Source: Pseudaquidulcibacter sp964557085 (GTDB taxonomy: Bacteria > Pseudomonadota > Alphaproteobacteria > Caulobacterales > Aquidulcibacteraceae). Taken from it: a stretch of DNA of 20,403 nucleotides. Shown here in pieces: positions 1-6,453 of this stretch. Under the pieces are notes generated by a model, which ran no database searches, had not been told where the DNA came from, and was given only the letters and a program-made list of their open reading frames with translations. How positions within the stretch are numbered: position 1 is the first letter of the stretch; every line of letters starts with the position of its first letter. Made by a program: the position numbers and the translations under genes. The stretch spans positions 1 to 20,403 of the forward strand of contig CAZKYS010000038.1 of NCBI GenBank assembly GCA_964557085.1. The letters run 5' to 3'.

Positions 1-1072
1 TATTTTCTTGCGAAACTGGAACCGGGAATTCACCGCCCGCAAGGAATTTTGCAGGTTCACCAGAAATAGTAGTGATATTTGGTTCTGCAAGGGTTCTTGC
101 AAGCCCAACGCGCTCTAATGCTTGAATAGAAGAAGAGGCGGTTTGTGACGAAACTAAGCTTCCAGGGCCATATACAGTTTTTGCAGGCGTAGTGTTACAA
201 ACATTATTTGAATCACAAGTAGTAATTGGTGGAGTGTAAGAATAACCACCTGCACCAGTATATTGTGACGGATTAAGTAACCCTGCTTGTCCTGAACCAA
301 AAGTGTATGAAGATGGGGTAATAAAATTACGCGCCCATGTGCCATCTAATGTAGTTCCACCCAAGAAACTACCATTTGCCGAGAAACCATTTGCAGTGGC
401 AAAATTCAAACCCCAATCTTTTGGTAGCAATTTATTCAAAAGATTTGATGCACCAAGGTTCATTCCAAGCTGTTTAATAACTGTTCGTTGCATCTCAACA
501 ACGCGCACTTGAAGCATTACTTGCTGCGCAGCCTTAATAGTCATCATATTGACGACTTTTTCTGGGTTGCCTGCATATTGTGATGCGATTTTTATAACTT
601 TATCGGCGGTGGCTGCATCTGGTGTTTCGCCACTAATTATTAGGTTTTCGCCAACGGCCTCTATATTAATGCGTGCTTCTGGTGCCAATTTCTCAATTAA
701 TGCACCAAGTTCAGAAGTATCACGTGCTACGCGAACTTCTAAAGTAAGGATTTGGCGCCCTTGTGCGTCAAGGAAATAAACATTGGTTTCACCCAATTCC
801 ATACCAAGCAAAAAGCCACGTCTTTGTGTGCGCATAATTGCGTCGGCGATTTTTGGATTTGAAACTACAACATCGCGCGCATCAACTGGCAAATCAAGAA
901 TAGCAGATTTGCCTTTTGGTAAAATCAATCTTTGTGTTTGCGATTGATTGGAAACAGACACTTGGATTGGTGTGCTGTTCTGCGCAACAGATACATTAAC
1001 ATTGCCTATTGTCATTAATGACGCAAGGCAAATTGAAGTAAAGTATTTTGTGCGGTTTTTGTTACTAATCAT
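1..1072 (-). CDS. cpaC: CpaC, outer-membrane secretin of the Tad/Flp pilus (5' part only)
   Basis: Forms the outer-membrane ring through which the Flp pilus leaves the cell. The 357 codons in the window begin with a signal peptide (basic MISNKNR, then a hydrophobic stretch ending near VSVAQ). Next comes a pilus-secretin N-terminal domain, with residues LPKGKSAILDLPVDARDVVV followed by NPKIADAI. A BON-like region (INIEAVGENLIISGE) follows, then the start of the secretin domain (VMLQVRVVEMQRTVIKQLG). The last visible part, LAEPNITTISGEPAKFLAGG then EFPVPV, is the conserved secretin core. The C-terminal end lies beyond the window. The ATG at 1072 overlaps the cpaB stop as ATGA, so translation is probably coupled. 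cpaD/E/F would be expected further left. Identification is by motif recognition and gene order. Confidence 0.93.
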   Translation of the reverse strand, partial: MISNKNRTKYFTSICLASLMTIGNVNVSVAQNSTPIQVSVSNQSQTQRLILPKGKSAILDLPVDARDVVVSNPKIADAIMRTQRRGFLLGMELGETNVYFLDAQGRQILTLEVRVARDTSELGALIEKLAPEARINIEAVGENLIISGETPDAATADKVIKIASQYAGNPEKVVNMMTIKAAQQVMLQVRVVEMQRTVIKQLGMNLGASNLLNKLLPKDWGLNFATANGFSANGSFLGGTTLDGTWARNFITPSSYTFGSGQAGLLNPSQYTGAGGYSYTPPITTCDSNNVCNTTPAKTVYGPGSLVSSQTASSSIQALERVGLARTLAEPNITTISGEPAKFLAGGEFPVPVSQEN

Positions 1073-1932
1073 TGTCCGCCTCGGTAGATTTTGATGCTAT
1101 TGGCATTGTTTGGTTGTCCAATTACTGGCGCTTGCGTTGCCGGTATCTGGGTTGGTTGTTTGTTTGAATTTGCTGGTTGTGCCCAAGCTGCCGCACCAGT
1201 TTTAATAATTGTTGGCCCCGCAGCATCAGAAATAGAACGTAAAGTTAATGAAATACGCCCCATTGATTCTGCAGCTTTTAATTTTTCAATGTCTTGCGGA
1301 TTTAATTCTAAGGTTGCGGTTCCGCCTGCAAATGCCTTTTGATCTTTCGCTGCTGCAGTGTTTTGGTCAATTGCTAAAACGCGAACATTTTCAAAGATTA
1401 TTGATGAAACAGTTCTTGTATTATTTGTTCCATTTGATTGGAAAGAAATTGTGCGTGTTAATAAGACGTCAACTTTGTTATTTGGTAGAATAAAGCCTGC
1501 AACCGAAGAATCCGCAGTGATATTAACTGAGGTTGCGCGCATTCCTGGTGTTAATAATGCGCTCATGACGCCATCTTTGGCATTCGCAATAACTAATTTG
1601 GTAAGCACAATCGGTTCGCCTGCAACCATTGGAACTGCTACAACTGAATCATTATATATTTCAGCGCCTTTTGGGCTTGCGGTTTGGTTTATAAATGATT
1701 GCGTATTGGAATTTTGTGGCCAATCTTGCCAAGTCAATGTTCCTGGTAAAATCCGTTCGCCAACAGCATAATCACGATTTGTAACAAGAATTTTTACTGT
1801 TTTTACGGCAGGTTGCGCGGCAACTTGCGCAGTAACTTGCGCAGGTTTGCTATTTTGGCGTTTCATTAATACAAAACTTCCACCCGCCAAAATTAATGCA
1901 ACCAAAATTATAATTATCTGTCTGACGTTCAC
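1069..1932 (-). CDS. cpaB: CpaB, Tad pilus assembly protein (SAF/RcpC domains)
   Basis: Periplasmic, inner-membrane-anchored Tad component thought to work with the secretin CpaC. The 287-aa product has an N-terminal membrane anchor (residues about 5-23), an Ala/Gln/Pro-rich linker, a SAF domain at about 46-112 (VGERILPGTLTWQDWP, VVAVPMVAGEPIV) and the RcpC-type region from about 122 (TPGMRATSVNITADSSVAGF then NNKVDVLLTR). The C-terminal tail is Gln/Pro/Asn-rich. The start is GTG, preceded by a GGGGGG purine run about 9 nt upstream, and no better ATG exists. It overlaps cpaC by 4 nt and lies 124 nt after cpaA. Length and order fit the family. Confidence 0.93.
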   Translation of the reverse strand: MNVRQIIIILVALILAGGSFVLMKRQNSKPAQVTAQVAAQPAVKTVKILVTNRDYAVGERILPGTLTWQDWPQNSNTQSFINQTASPKGAEIYNDSVVAVPMVAGEPIVLTKLVIANAKDGVMSALLTPGMRATSVNITADSSVAGFILPNNKVDVLLTRTISFQSNGTNNTRTVSSIIFENVRVLAIDQNTAAAKDQKAFAGGTATLELNPQDIEKLKAAESMGRISLTLRSISDAAGPTIIKTGAAAWAQPANSNKQPTQIPATQAPVIGQPNNANSIKIYRGGQ

Positions 1933-2056
1933 GCTTTCTGCCCCCCTGTCGCGGGTAAAGAATCATTTGGATTCCCAATTGAAGCGATTTTTGGTCTGAA
2001 ACGTCTAACGATTTATTAACGCAATTAACAATTTGGTGAAAATATTTTAAATAATG

Positions 2057-2590
2057 TTAATTGTGAAGTAGTGCAGGAAACCATGTTGTTTGAATTACCG
2101 CAAAGAAACCACCAAAACCAAGTGCAATGGCATAAGGTATGTGAACGCGCTTTCTTAATAAAGCCCTTACCCATTTTGGCCCTTTGGGAAGGCCAGTTTT
2201 AGCAACAATTTTGCGACTTATTAATAAAACTAATGCTAAAATCCCGCCAGTTAATGCAGTTATTAATGCATATGTGTAAATTGGACCTGCGCCTAGCCAA
2301 AAACATGTTGCACCAACAAGTTTAACATCCCCGCCACCAAATAATCCAAGTGTGAACAAGATAAAACAAATTCCAAAACAAGCGATTGCGACCCATAGAT
2401 GTGACAATAATTGTTTATAACCAAGCCCCATAAATATAGCAAAAACTATAAAGCTTAGAAAAAACAATGTGTTAAGGCGATTTGAAATTGTAAAGCTTTT
2501 AATATCACCAACCATTGCAGTTATTAAAAATCCGCAATAAGTAAGCAAGGCGATTAAGGGTATAAAATTTGTTATTTGTGGCATATTCAT
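2057..2590 (-). CDS. cpaA: CpaA, type IV prepilin peptidase (A24 family)
   Basis: Inner-membrane aspartyl protease that removes the short leader from Flp prepilins and TadE/TadG pseudopilins. The 177-aa protein has about six hydrophobic segments. It carries both catalytic aspartates: D29 in MVGDIKSFTISNRLN and D88 in the GxGD motif (GLFGGGDVKLVGA, residues 82-94). It is the short type without the N-terminal methyltransferase domain, as in other Tad loci. Two in-frame ATGs (2590 and 2584) are possible; the SD region (AAGGCATAGAGA) does not decide between them. It lies 51 nt after the DUF599 gene on the same strand. Its presumed substrates, the three Flp pilins and two pseudopilins, are all in this window. 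Confidence 0.94.
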   Translation of the reverse strand: MNMPQITNFIPLIALLTYCGFLITAMVGDIKSFTISNRLNTLFFLSFIVFAIFMGLGYKQLLSHLWVAIACFGICFILFTLGLFGGGDVKLVGATCFWLGAGPIYTYALITALTGGILALVLLISRKIVAKTGLPKGPKWVRALLRKRVHIPYAIALGFGGFFAVIQTTWFPALLHN

Positions 2591-2641
2591 TTCTCTATGC
2601 CTTGATAGCAGTAAAAAGTGAAAAAACCTTCAATATTATAT

Positions 2642-3331
2642 TTATTTATCTTCAAAATTATTTTCAATAAGGTCGCGTAATTGGCGTAACCCTTTTGCCG
2701 ATTGTGATTTTGATTGTCTGAAAACCAATAAAGCAAACGCACCAATGCTTCCCATGATTAAAAACCACGGCCCATAAAGCCATGCACCTGCTGCAAGTGC
2801 AAAATAATAACCGCGAACGCCGTGTGAAAAGTTAGACATTGCGGGCTCTATAATATTTCCAAGGGCGATTGTGTATTTATCAATTTGATTTTCACTAAGG
2901 TAATTTGGAATTGCGCCAAAGGCTGCGGCACAATAATTCATTTGCCTTATTGCCCATATAAAATTCAAAAAGCCCCTTGTTAGGCAAATTAATACCAAGC
3001 CCATTTTTATTTGAAAATGAAAACTATTTATTCCTAATTGCCCAACTAATTGGGTTGAAATTTTTCCACTAAACAGTGCGCCGCCAATTGCAGCAATCAA
3101 AATTAAATTGGCAGATGCAAAAAATGATGCTGAATTAATTGAATGTCCCAAAAGATTTGCATCAAAAATCTTTGCATCGCGACTTATCATTGTCCTTATC
3201 CAACCAAGGCGAACAATTGTTAAATCTTTTATTATTGTACCACGCTTTTTTGATGTCATTCTTAAAATAGGCTCATAGCCTAGCCATGAAATTAAGAATA
3301 AAATAAGTGCGATTAAGTCAATTTTTTGCAT
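2642..3331 (-). CDS. DUF599 family integral membrane protein
   Basis: Recognised as a DUF599 family member, of unknown function, from the opening MQKIDLIALILFLISWLGYE, the block LTIVRLGWIRTMISRDAKIF and the segment SASFFASANLILIAAIGGAL. The 229-aa protein has about five hydrophobic segments (roughly residues 5-20, 68-90, 110-130, 150-170, 175-205) and a charged C-terminal tail rich in Lys, Arg and Asp. It sits between the last Flp pilin and cpaA, downstream of a strong terminator, so it depends on read-through or its own promoter. No clear Shine-Dalgarno sequence precedes the ATG (AAAACACAAAATG), suggesting weak translation. A role in pilus assembly is only suggested by position. Confidence 0.85.
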   Translation of the reverse strand: MQKIDLIALILFLISWLGYEPILRMTSKKRGTIIKDLTIVRLGWIRTMISRDAKIFDANLLGHSINSASFFASANLILIAAIGGALFSGKISTQLVGQLGINSFHFQIKMGLVLICLTRGFLNFIWAIRQMNYCAAAFGAIPNYLSENQIDKYTIALGNIIEPAMSNFSHGVRGYYFALAAGAWLYGPWFLIMGSIGAFALLVFRQSKSQSAKGLRQLRDLIENNFEDK

Positions 3332-3350
3332 TTTGTGTTTTTAGCAATAA

Positions 3351-3387
3351 AAAAGCCGCGTAGCTATAAGCTACGCGGCTTTTTTTA
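3351..3387 (-). terminator. Intrinsic terminator after flp pilin gene 1 (bidirectional)
   Basis: A perfect 15-bp stem (AAAAGCCGCGTAGCT, 3351-3365, with AGCTACGCGGCTTTT, 3369-3383) encloses a 3-nt loop. On the minus strand the GC-rich stem ends in TTTTTT; on the plus strand it ends in a T run as well. It begins about 14 nt after the stop codon of the pilin gene at 3401 and separates it from the DUF599-cpaA-cpaB-cpaC genes. Confidence 0.93.
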
Positions 3388-3400
3388 AAAACATTATGTA

Positions 3401-3568
3401 TTAACGAGCAACTGCAGTTGATACTGTGTTAAATTTGTTAGAAATAGTGTTACCAAGGTTGCTTACAGCTGCGATAAGAACAACTGCGATCAAAGCTGCG
3501 ATCAAGCCATACTCGATAGCTGTTGCGCCGTCTTCATTTTTCATAAAGCGATTAATAAGTTTTTTCAT
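3401..3568 (-). CDS. Flp/Fap type IVb pilin (copy nearest the assembly genes)
   Basis: Major-pilin-type subunit of the Flp pilus. The 55-aa protein starts MKKLINRFMKNEDG. It then has the prepilin cleavage site G|ATAIEYGLIAALIAVV with Glu at +5 and Tyr at +6, one hydrophobic helix, and a short tail (ISNKFNTVSTAVAR). The reading frame is open upstream to 3673, but the ATG at 3568 is correct: it is preceded by GGGAG six nt upstream, and the short leader matches Flp prepilins. Nearly identical in the mature N-terminus and tail to the copy at 3999-4166. Which copy is the main pilin cannot be told. Confidence 0.95.
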   Translation of the reverse strand: MKKLINRFMKNEDGATAIEYGLIAALIAVVLIAAVSNLGNTISNKFNTVSTAVAR

Positions 3569-3696
3569 ATTAGACTCCCATTTGCATAAATTAGGTATTT
3601 GCTTAACCCAAAGGCATATTCCCACAAATAAACTAAAATAAAGTGAATCAGTTTTTAGTTGATTTTTAACCATAATCGCTTTGCTGAATGGAAAAA

Positions 3697-3710
3697 CTGA
3701 TATAAATCAA
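3697..3710 (-). promoter_or_regulatory. Candidate FNR/FixK-type binding site upstream of pilin gene 1
   Basis: On the minus strand the sequence TTGATTTATATCAG matches the known FNR/FixK/Anr consensus TTGAT-N4-ATCAA at nine of ten defined bases. Placed at -41.5 it would put a -10 element near 3669-3674, where TATGGT is found, and a start near 3662. It is 129 nt upstream of the pilin ATG. Such a dyad can arise by chance in AT-rich DNA, so the call is tentative. Confidence 0.3.
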
Positions 3711-3893
3711 TATGTTATTTGACAAATTGTAATTTTAATAAAAAAATAAAAATTATTTTGTGTAAAATTTTTTGCATTTTGTTTTAAAAAAAATCAAAAA
3801 ATAAGTGTTGTCTATAGACGTGATAAATATAGTGAAGCAGAAAGGCTTTTAGGTTCACAATTTTTATAGTTTTTAAAATTTCCAAAACTTAAG

Positions 3894-3925
3894 ACAAAAA
3901 AAGGGGGCCAATTAAAATTGGCCCC
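3894..3925 (-). terminator. Intrinsic terminator after flp pilin gene 2
   Basis: The inverted repeat GGGGCCAAT / ATTGGCCCC (3904-3912 with 3917-3925) is followed on the minus strand by a seven-T run (3896-3902 read in reverse). It lies about 70 nt after the pilin 2 stop codon. The plus-strand side has no clean T tract, so it acts mainly for minus-strand transcripts. Confidence 0.85.
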
Positions 3926-3998
3926 TTATTTAAATTATATATTGGTTTAATCAAATCATGTTATAAATTATAAAAATTTAACTAAACCAGAATTGATA

Positions 3999-4166
3999 TT
4001 AACGTGCAACTGAAGTTGATACAGTGTTAAATTTGTTAGAAATCGTGTTGCCAAGACGGCTTACTGCGCCAATAAGAACAACTGCGATTAAAGCAGCAAT
4101 CAAACCATATTCAATAGCAGTTGCGCCCGCTTCGTTTTTCATAAAACGTTTAATAATCTTACCCAT
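3999..4166 (-). CDS. Flp/Fap type IVb pilin (second copy)
   Basis: A 55-aa Flp prepilin beginning MGKIIKRFMKNEAG, with cleavage motif G|ATAIEYGLIAALIAVV and tail ISNKFNTVSTSVAR. It differs from the 3401-3568 copy at only a few positions, mostly in the leader and around residues 33-36 (GAVSRLG instead of AAVSNLG), so it is a recent duplicate. The ATG at 4166 is preceded by GGGAG with an 8-nt spacer. It is shorter than common ORF cut-offs and easily missed. It has its own terminator downstream and an extremely AT-rich 126-nt gap upstream. Confidence 0.94.
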   Translation of the reverse strand: MGKIIKRFMKNEAGATAIEYGLIAALIAVVLIGAVSRLGNTISNKFNTVSTSVAR

Positions 4167-4292
4167 AATACACTCCCATTTAATGCAAAAAATTGCCTGT
4201 GTTTAATATATCAAATAATAATAAATTTTAAGTAAATTAATATTTGTATAAATTTTAATAATTACTAATTATGTATTAACTATATTTATAAT

Positions 4293-4466
4293 TTACCTCG
4301 CACTAGCAAATGTACTAGTTAATAAATTATATTTAACACCAACACTATTAGTAAAGTTTCCCACCCCACTTATAATCGCAAGCATGATTAGGGCCAAAAT
4401 CAAACTATATTCAATTGCCGTTGCGCCATGCGCATTTTTTAAAAAGCGTTGAATTAATAATTTCAT
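4293..4466 (-). CDS. Divergent third Flp-like prepilin, 57 aa
   Basis: A short ORF with the Flp architecture: basic leader MKLLIQRFLKNAHG, the cleavage motif G|ATAIEYSLILALIML with Glu at +5 and Tyr at +6, a hydrophobic helix, then a tail (NSVGVKYNLLTSTFASAR) unlike the other two copies. EYS replaces the usual EYG. A G-rich GGGGG lies 5 nt before the ATG. It is the first gene of the minus-strand pilus half, and no terminator separates it from pilin 2. It is probably a minor pilin or a diverging duplicate; the reading frame is intact, so it is not an obvious pseudogene. Confidence 0.85.
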   Translation of the reverse strand: MKLLIQRFLKNAHGATAIEYSLILALIMLAIISGVGNFTNSVGVKYNLLTSTFASAR

Positions 4467-4681
4467 CTATGCCCCCAAACACTACAAAATATAAATTTTG
4501 CGCGCTTATGAGGGATAGAATAGATGGATATATTTAATTTGATATTGAAACTTATAGTTAAAAAATACTGAATTTATCTTGAAATTGGCAAAAAAAGCCC
4601 TGTTTGTTAATATTTAGTCAACCGAATAATGCCAAAAGCGATAAATACGTCTTTTAAAAAGATTATTATCAAGAGGTTTTT

Positions 4682-5116
4682 ATGCGCTTCAAATTTATTT
4701 CTGCTGCAATTGCTTTAATCGCAAGCCCTGCCTTGGCGCATCCGCTATCACTTAATATTGACCAGTCTAAACCACTTATACTTTCACGTCCTGCAACCGG
4801 TGTTGTTGTTGGCAATGCAAGTATAGCAGACGTAATTGTTCACGACACAAAAACTATTATTGTCATTGGCAAATCTGTTGGCTCAACCCACATATTGGTT
4901 TTGGGTGAAAAAGGTAAAACCTTATATTCAGGAATGGTGTCTGTAAGCCCTGGAAGTTCGGCTAATCTGGTTACCGTTCAACGCGGCGATGAATTATCTA
5001 CACAATTATGTACTAATCGTTGTATCGACGTGGCCGCGCCAGAAGATTCATCAAAGGCATTAAATGACGCAGTTGGCAAAATACGCATGCGTTCTAGTAG
5101 CGCCAAAGGCATGTAA
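4682..5116 (+). CDS. Secreted protein with pilus-secretin N-terminal domain (CpaC-N-like)
   Basis: A 144-aa protein with a clear signal peptide (MRFKFISAAIALIASPALA, cleavage before HP). One domain follows, of the pilus formation N-terminal type (PF13629-like): SKPLILSRPATGVVVGNASI, then ADVIV and VGSTHILVLGEKGKTLY. The same pattern occurs in the N-terminal part of CpaC in this window (NPKIADAI, GETNVYFLDAQGR), so it is a stand-alone paralogue of that domain. Two cysteines (LCTNRC, about 109-114) could form a disulfide. SD GAGG lies 6 nt before the ATG. It leads the divergent plus-strand half, ahead of two tadE-like genes, and probably acts in the periplasm around the secretin; that role is inference. 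Confidence 0.87.
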   Translation: MRFKFISAAIALIASPALAHPLSLNIDQSKPLILSRPATGVVVGNASIADVIVHDTKTIIVIGKSVGSTHILVLGEKGKTLYSGMVSVSPGSSANLVTVQRGDELSTQLCTNRCIDVAAPEDSSKALNDAVGKIRMRSSSAKGM

Positions 5117-5189
5117 TAAAAAAACAATTAAATCGATTCATAGTTTTTCAACCCATTTATGGTTCAATACATCAAAGGTTTGAATTATA

Positions 5190-5741
5190 ATGTCACGATT
5201 GAAAATTGATTTATCAAAAATATTACGTGCAAATAAAGGTGCTACGGCGGTTGAGTTTGCCATGTTGGCGGCGCCTTTCATGTTTCTTATTTTTGCACTA
5301 ATTGAGATTATGTTGGTTTTCTTCATGCAGACCACACTTGAAAGTGCGGTCGCAATTGAAGCGCGTAAAATAAGAACAGGGCAGGCACAATCTACTTCTG
5401 CTCCTATTACACAGACGCAATTTAAAACAAATATATGTAATAGGCTTTTTGGAATGGCTTCTTGTGGAACAAGGCTTTTTGTTTCAGTTCAGGATTTTCC
5501 AAACCCGCCCGCAAATATAACTAATCAATGGTCTGATGGTAATTTGGTTGTTGGTTCATCTGATGATGAGCCATATGAAAATTCTGCTTCTGGCGACATG
5601 GTAATTGTGAAAGCATATTATGTATGGCCATTATTTACACCTGGTATTTCATCTGCACTTGGCAATTTTTCTGGTGGAACCTTTGGTTCAAACAATAGAA
5701 TTTTGGTTGCAACAGCAGCATTTAGAAATGAACCGTTTTAA
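5190..5741 (+). CDS. tadE: TadE-family pseudopilin / pilus assembly protein
   Basis: A 183-aa TadE-like protein. The leader MSRLKIDLSKILRANKG precedes the pseudopilin cleavage motif G|ATAVEFAMLAAPFMFLIF (Gly17, Glu22), processed by prepilin peptidases of the CpaA type. A single membrane helix and a periplasmic domain follow, with cysteines at CNRLFGMASC that may pair. TadE proteins are needed for pilus biogenesis in Tad systems. The ATG at 5190 has only a weak SD (AAAGG 12 nt upstream). It is followed after 8 nt by a second member of the family, so both are likely co-transcribed with the CpaC-N-like gene upstream. Confidence 0.9.
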   Translation: MSRLKIDLSKILRANKGATAVEFAMLAAPFMFLIFALIEIMLVFFMQTTLESAVAIEARKIRTGQAQSTSAPITQTQFKTNICNRLFGMASCGTRLFVSVQDFPNPPANITNQWSDGNLVVGSSDDEPYENSASGDMVIVKAYYVWPLFTPGISSALGNFSGGTFGSNNRILVATAAFRNEPF

Positions 5742-5749
5742 TAAGGCTT

Positions 5750-6397
5750 ATGAAAATGAACAAGAAATCAATGATCAAATTTTCATTTGAACAAATTAAA
5801 AATGATAATAAAGGTGTTGCGGCGGTTGAATTTGCCCTTATTGCACCTGTAATGCTTTTGATGCTTTTTGGTGCCGTAGAGGTTTCACAAGCAGTAACAA
5901 TCGATAGAAAAGTTACACAGGCCGCGTCAACGGTTGCCGACTTGGTTGCACAATATGAAACTTTGGACTGCGCCACTTTGCGTTCAATTATGACAATTTC
6001 TCGTTCTGTTTTCGAGCCATATCCAAACCAAGGAACCCTTGCGAGTATTAATGTTGCAAGTGTTGCATTAGTGGGCGGCACACCAAAAGTTGAATGGAGT
6101 AAAATGGTCAATTCAAGTGGAACATGTTTGACATCGGCTGCATTGCCAATTGGTATGGCTGTGAACGTTCCTGGAACTGATTCAAATGGTAATGCTATTA
6201 ATCTTGCAACGTCATTAATAAACACAACTGCACCAAATAGTGCAGGTGGCGTTATTTTGGGTAAAGTTGATTTGAATTATCAATCTTTGGGAACTTCATT
6301 CTTGCCAAGCAGTTTGCAATTGAGCGAGGAATATATGTTAAACCCACGAAGATCGGCAAAAGTTTGTTTTTCTGGTGAAACAACCCCTGGATGTTAA
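5750..6397 (+). CDS. TadE/TadG-family pseudopilin
   Basis: A 215-aa second TadE/TadG-like protein. A 22-residue leader ends in NDNKG and is followed by the cleavage and helix motif VAAVEFALIAPVMLLMLFGA (Glu at +5). A periplasmic region rich in Ser, Thr and Asn ends near the C-terminus in CFSGETTPGC. It lacks the long von Willebrand-type part of full TadG proteins, so it is TadG-like only by its position as the second gene. SD AAGG lies 5 nt before the ATG; a second ATG at 5756 is possible. A terminator follows immediately. Confidence 0.88.
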   Translation: MKMNKKSMIKFSFEQIKNDNKGVAAVEFALIAPVMLLMLFGAVEVSQAVTIDRKVTQAASTVADLVAQYETLDCATLRSIMTISRSVFEPYPNQGTLASINVASVALVGGTPKVEWSKMVNSSGTCLTSAALPIGMAVNVPGTDSNGNAINLATSLINTTAPNSAGGVILGKVDLNYQSLGTSFLPSSLQLSEEYMLNPRRSAKVCFSGETTPGC

Positions 6398-6401
6398 AAT
6401 A

Positions 6402-6430
6402 AAAAAGCCCGATTTTAAATCGGGCTTTTT
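6402..6430. terminator. Bidirectional terminator between the pseudopilin gene and amtB
   Basis: A near-perfect palindrome (AAAAAGCCCGATTT, 6402-6415, with AAATCGGGCTTTTT, 6417-6430) has a GC-rich core and T runs on both strands. It sits between the converging plus-strand pseudopilin gene (stop 6397) and minus-strand amtB (stop 6454) and serves both. Confidence 0.93.
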
Positions 6431-6453
6431 CAATATTTGTCACTTATTAAGAA

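Larger units (their letters stand above)
3569..3998. other. 430-nt AT-rich intergenic region between pilin genes 1 and 2
   Basis: No convincing gene is seen on either strand. Very AT-rich. It holds the Shine-Dalgarno of pilin 1 (GGGAG just above 3568), an FNR-like dyad (3697-3710), a 10-bp palindrome GTCTATAGAC (3810-3819), and the terminator of pilin 2 (about 3894-3925). The pilin 1 promoter most likely lies here, but no strong sigma-70 hexamer pair stands out on the minus strand. A plus-strand TTGACA at 3719-3724 lacks a good -10 partner. Confidence 0.6.

Noticed and set aside
3401..3673. Longer 90-aa version of pilin 1
   Set aside because: The extra 35 residues have no SD and no match to Flp leaders; the ATG at 3568 has GGGAG and a normal leader.
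3719..3760. Plus-strand promoter for a small RNA starting from TTGACA
   Set aside because: No acceptable -10 element at 16-18 nt, and the downstream hairpin has no plus-strand T run.
3810..3819. Palindrome GTCTATAGAC
   Set aside because: A single 10-bp palindrome without repeats or promoter alignment is expected by chance.
5722..6225. 167-aa minus-strand frame opposite the second pseudopilin
   Set aside because: It runs antisense to a gene with clear TadE features and shows no domain.
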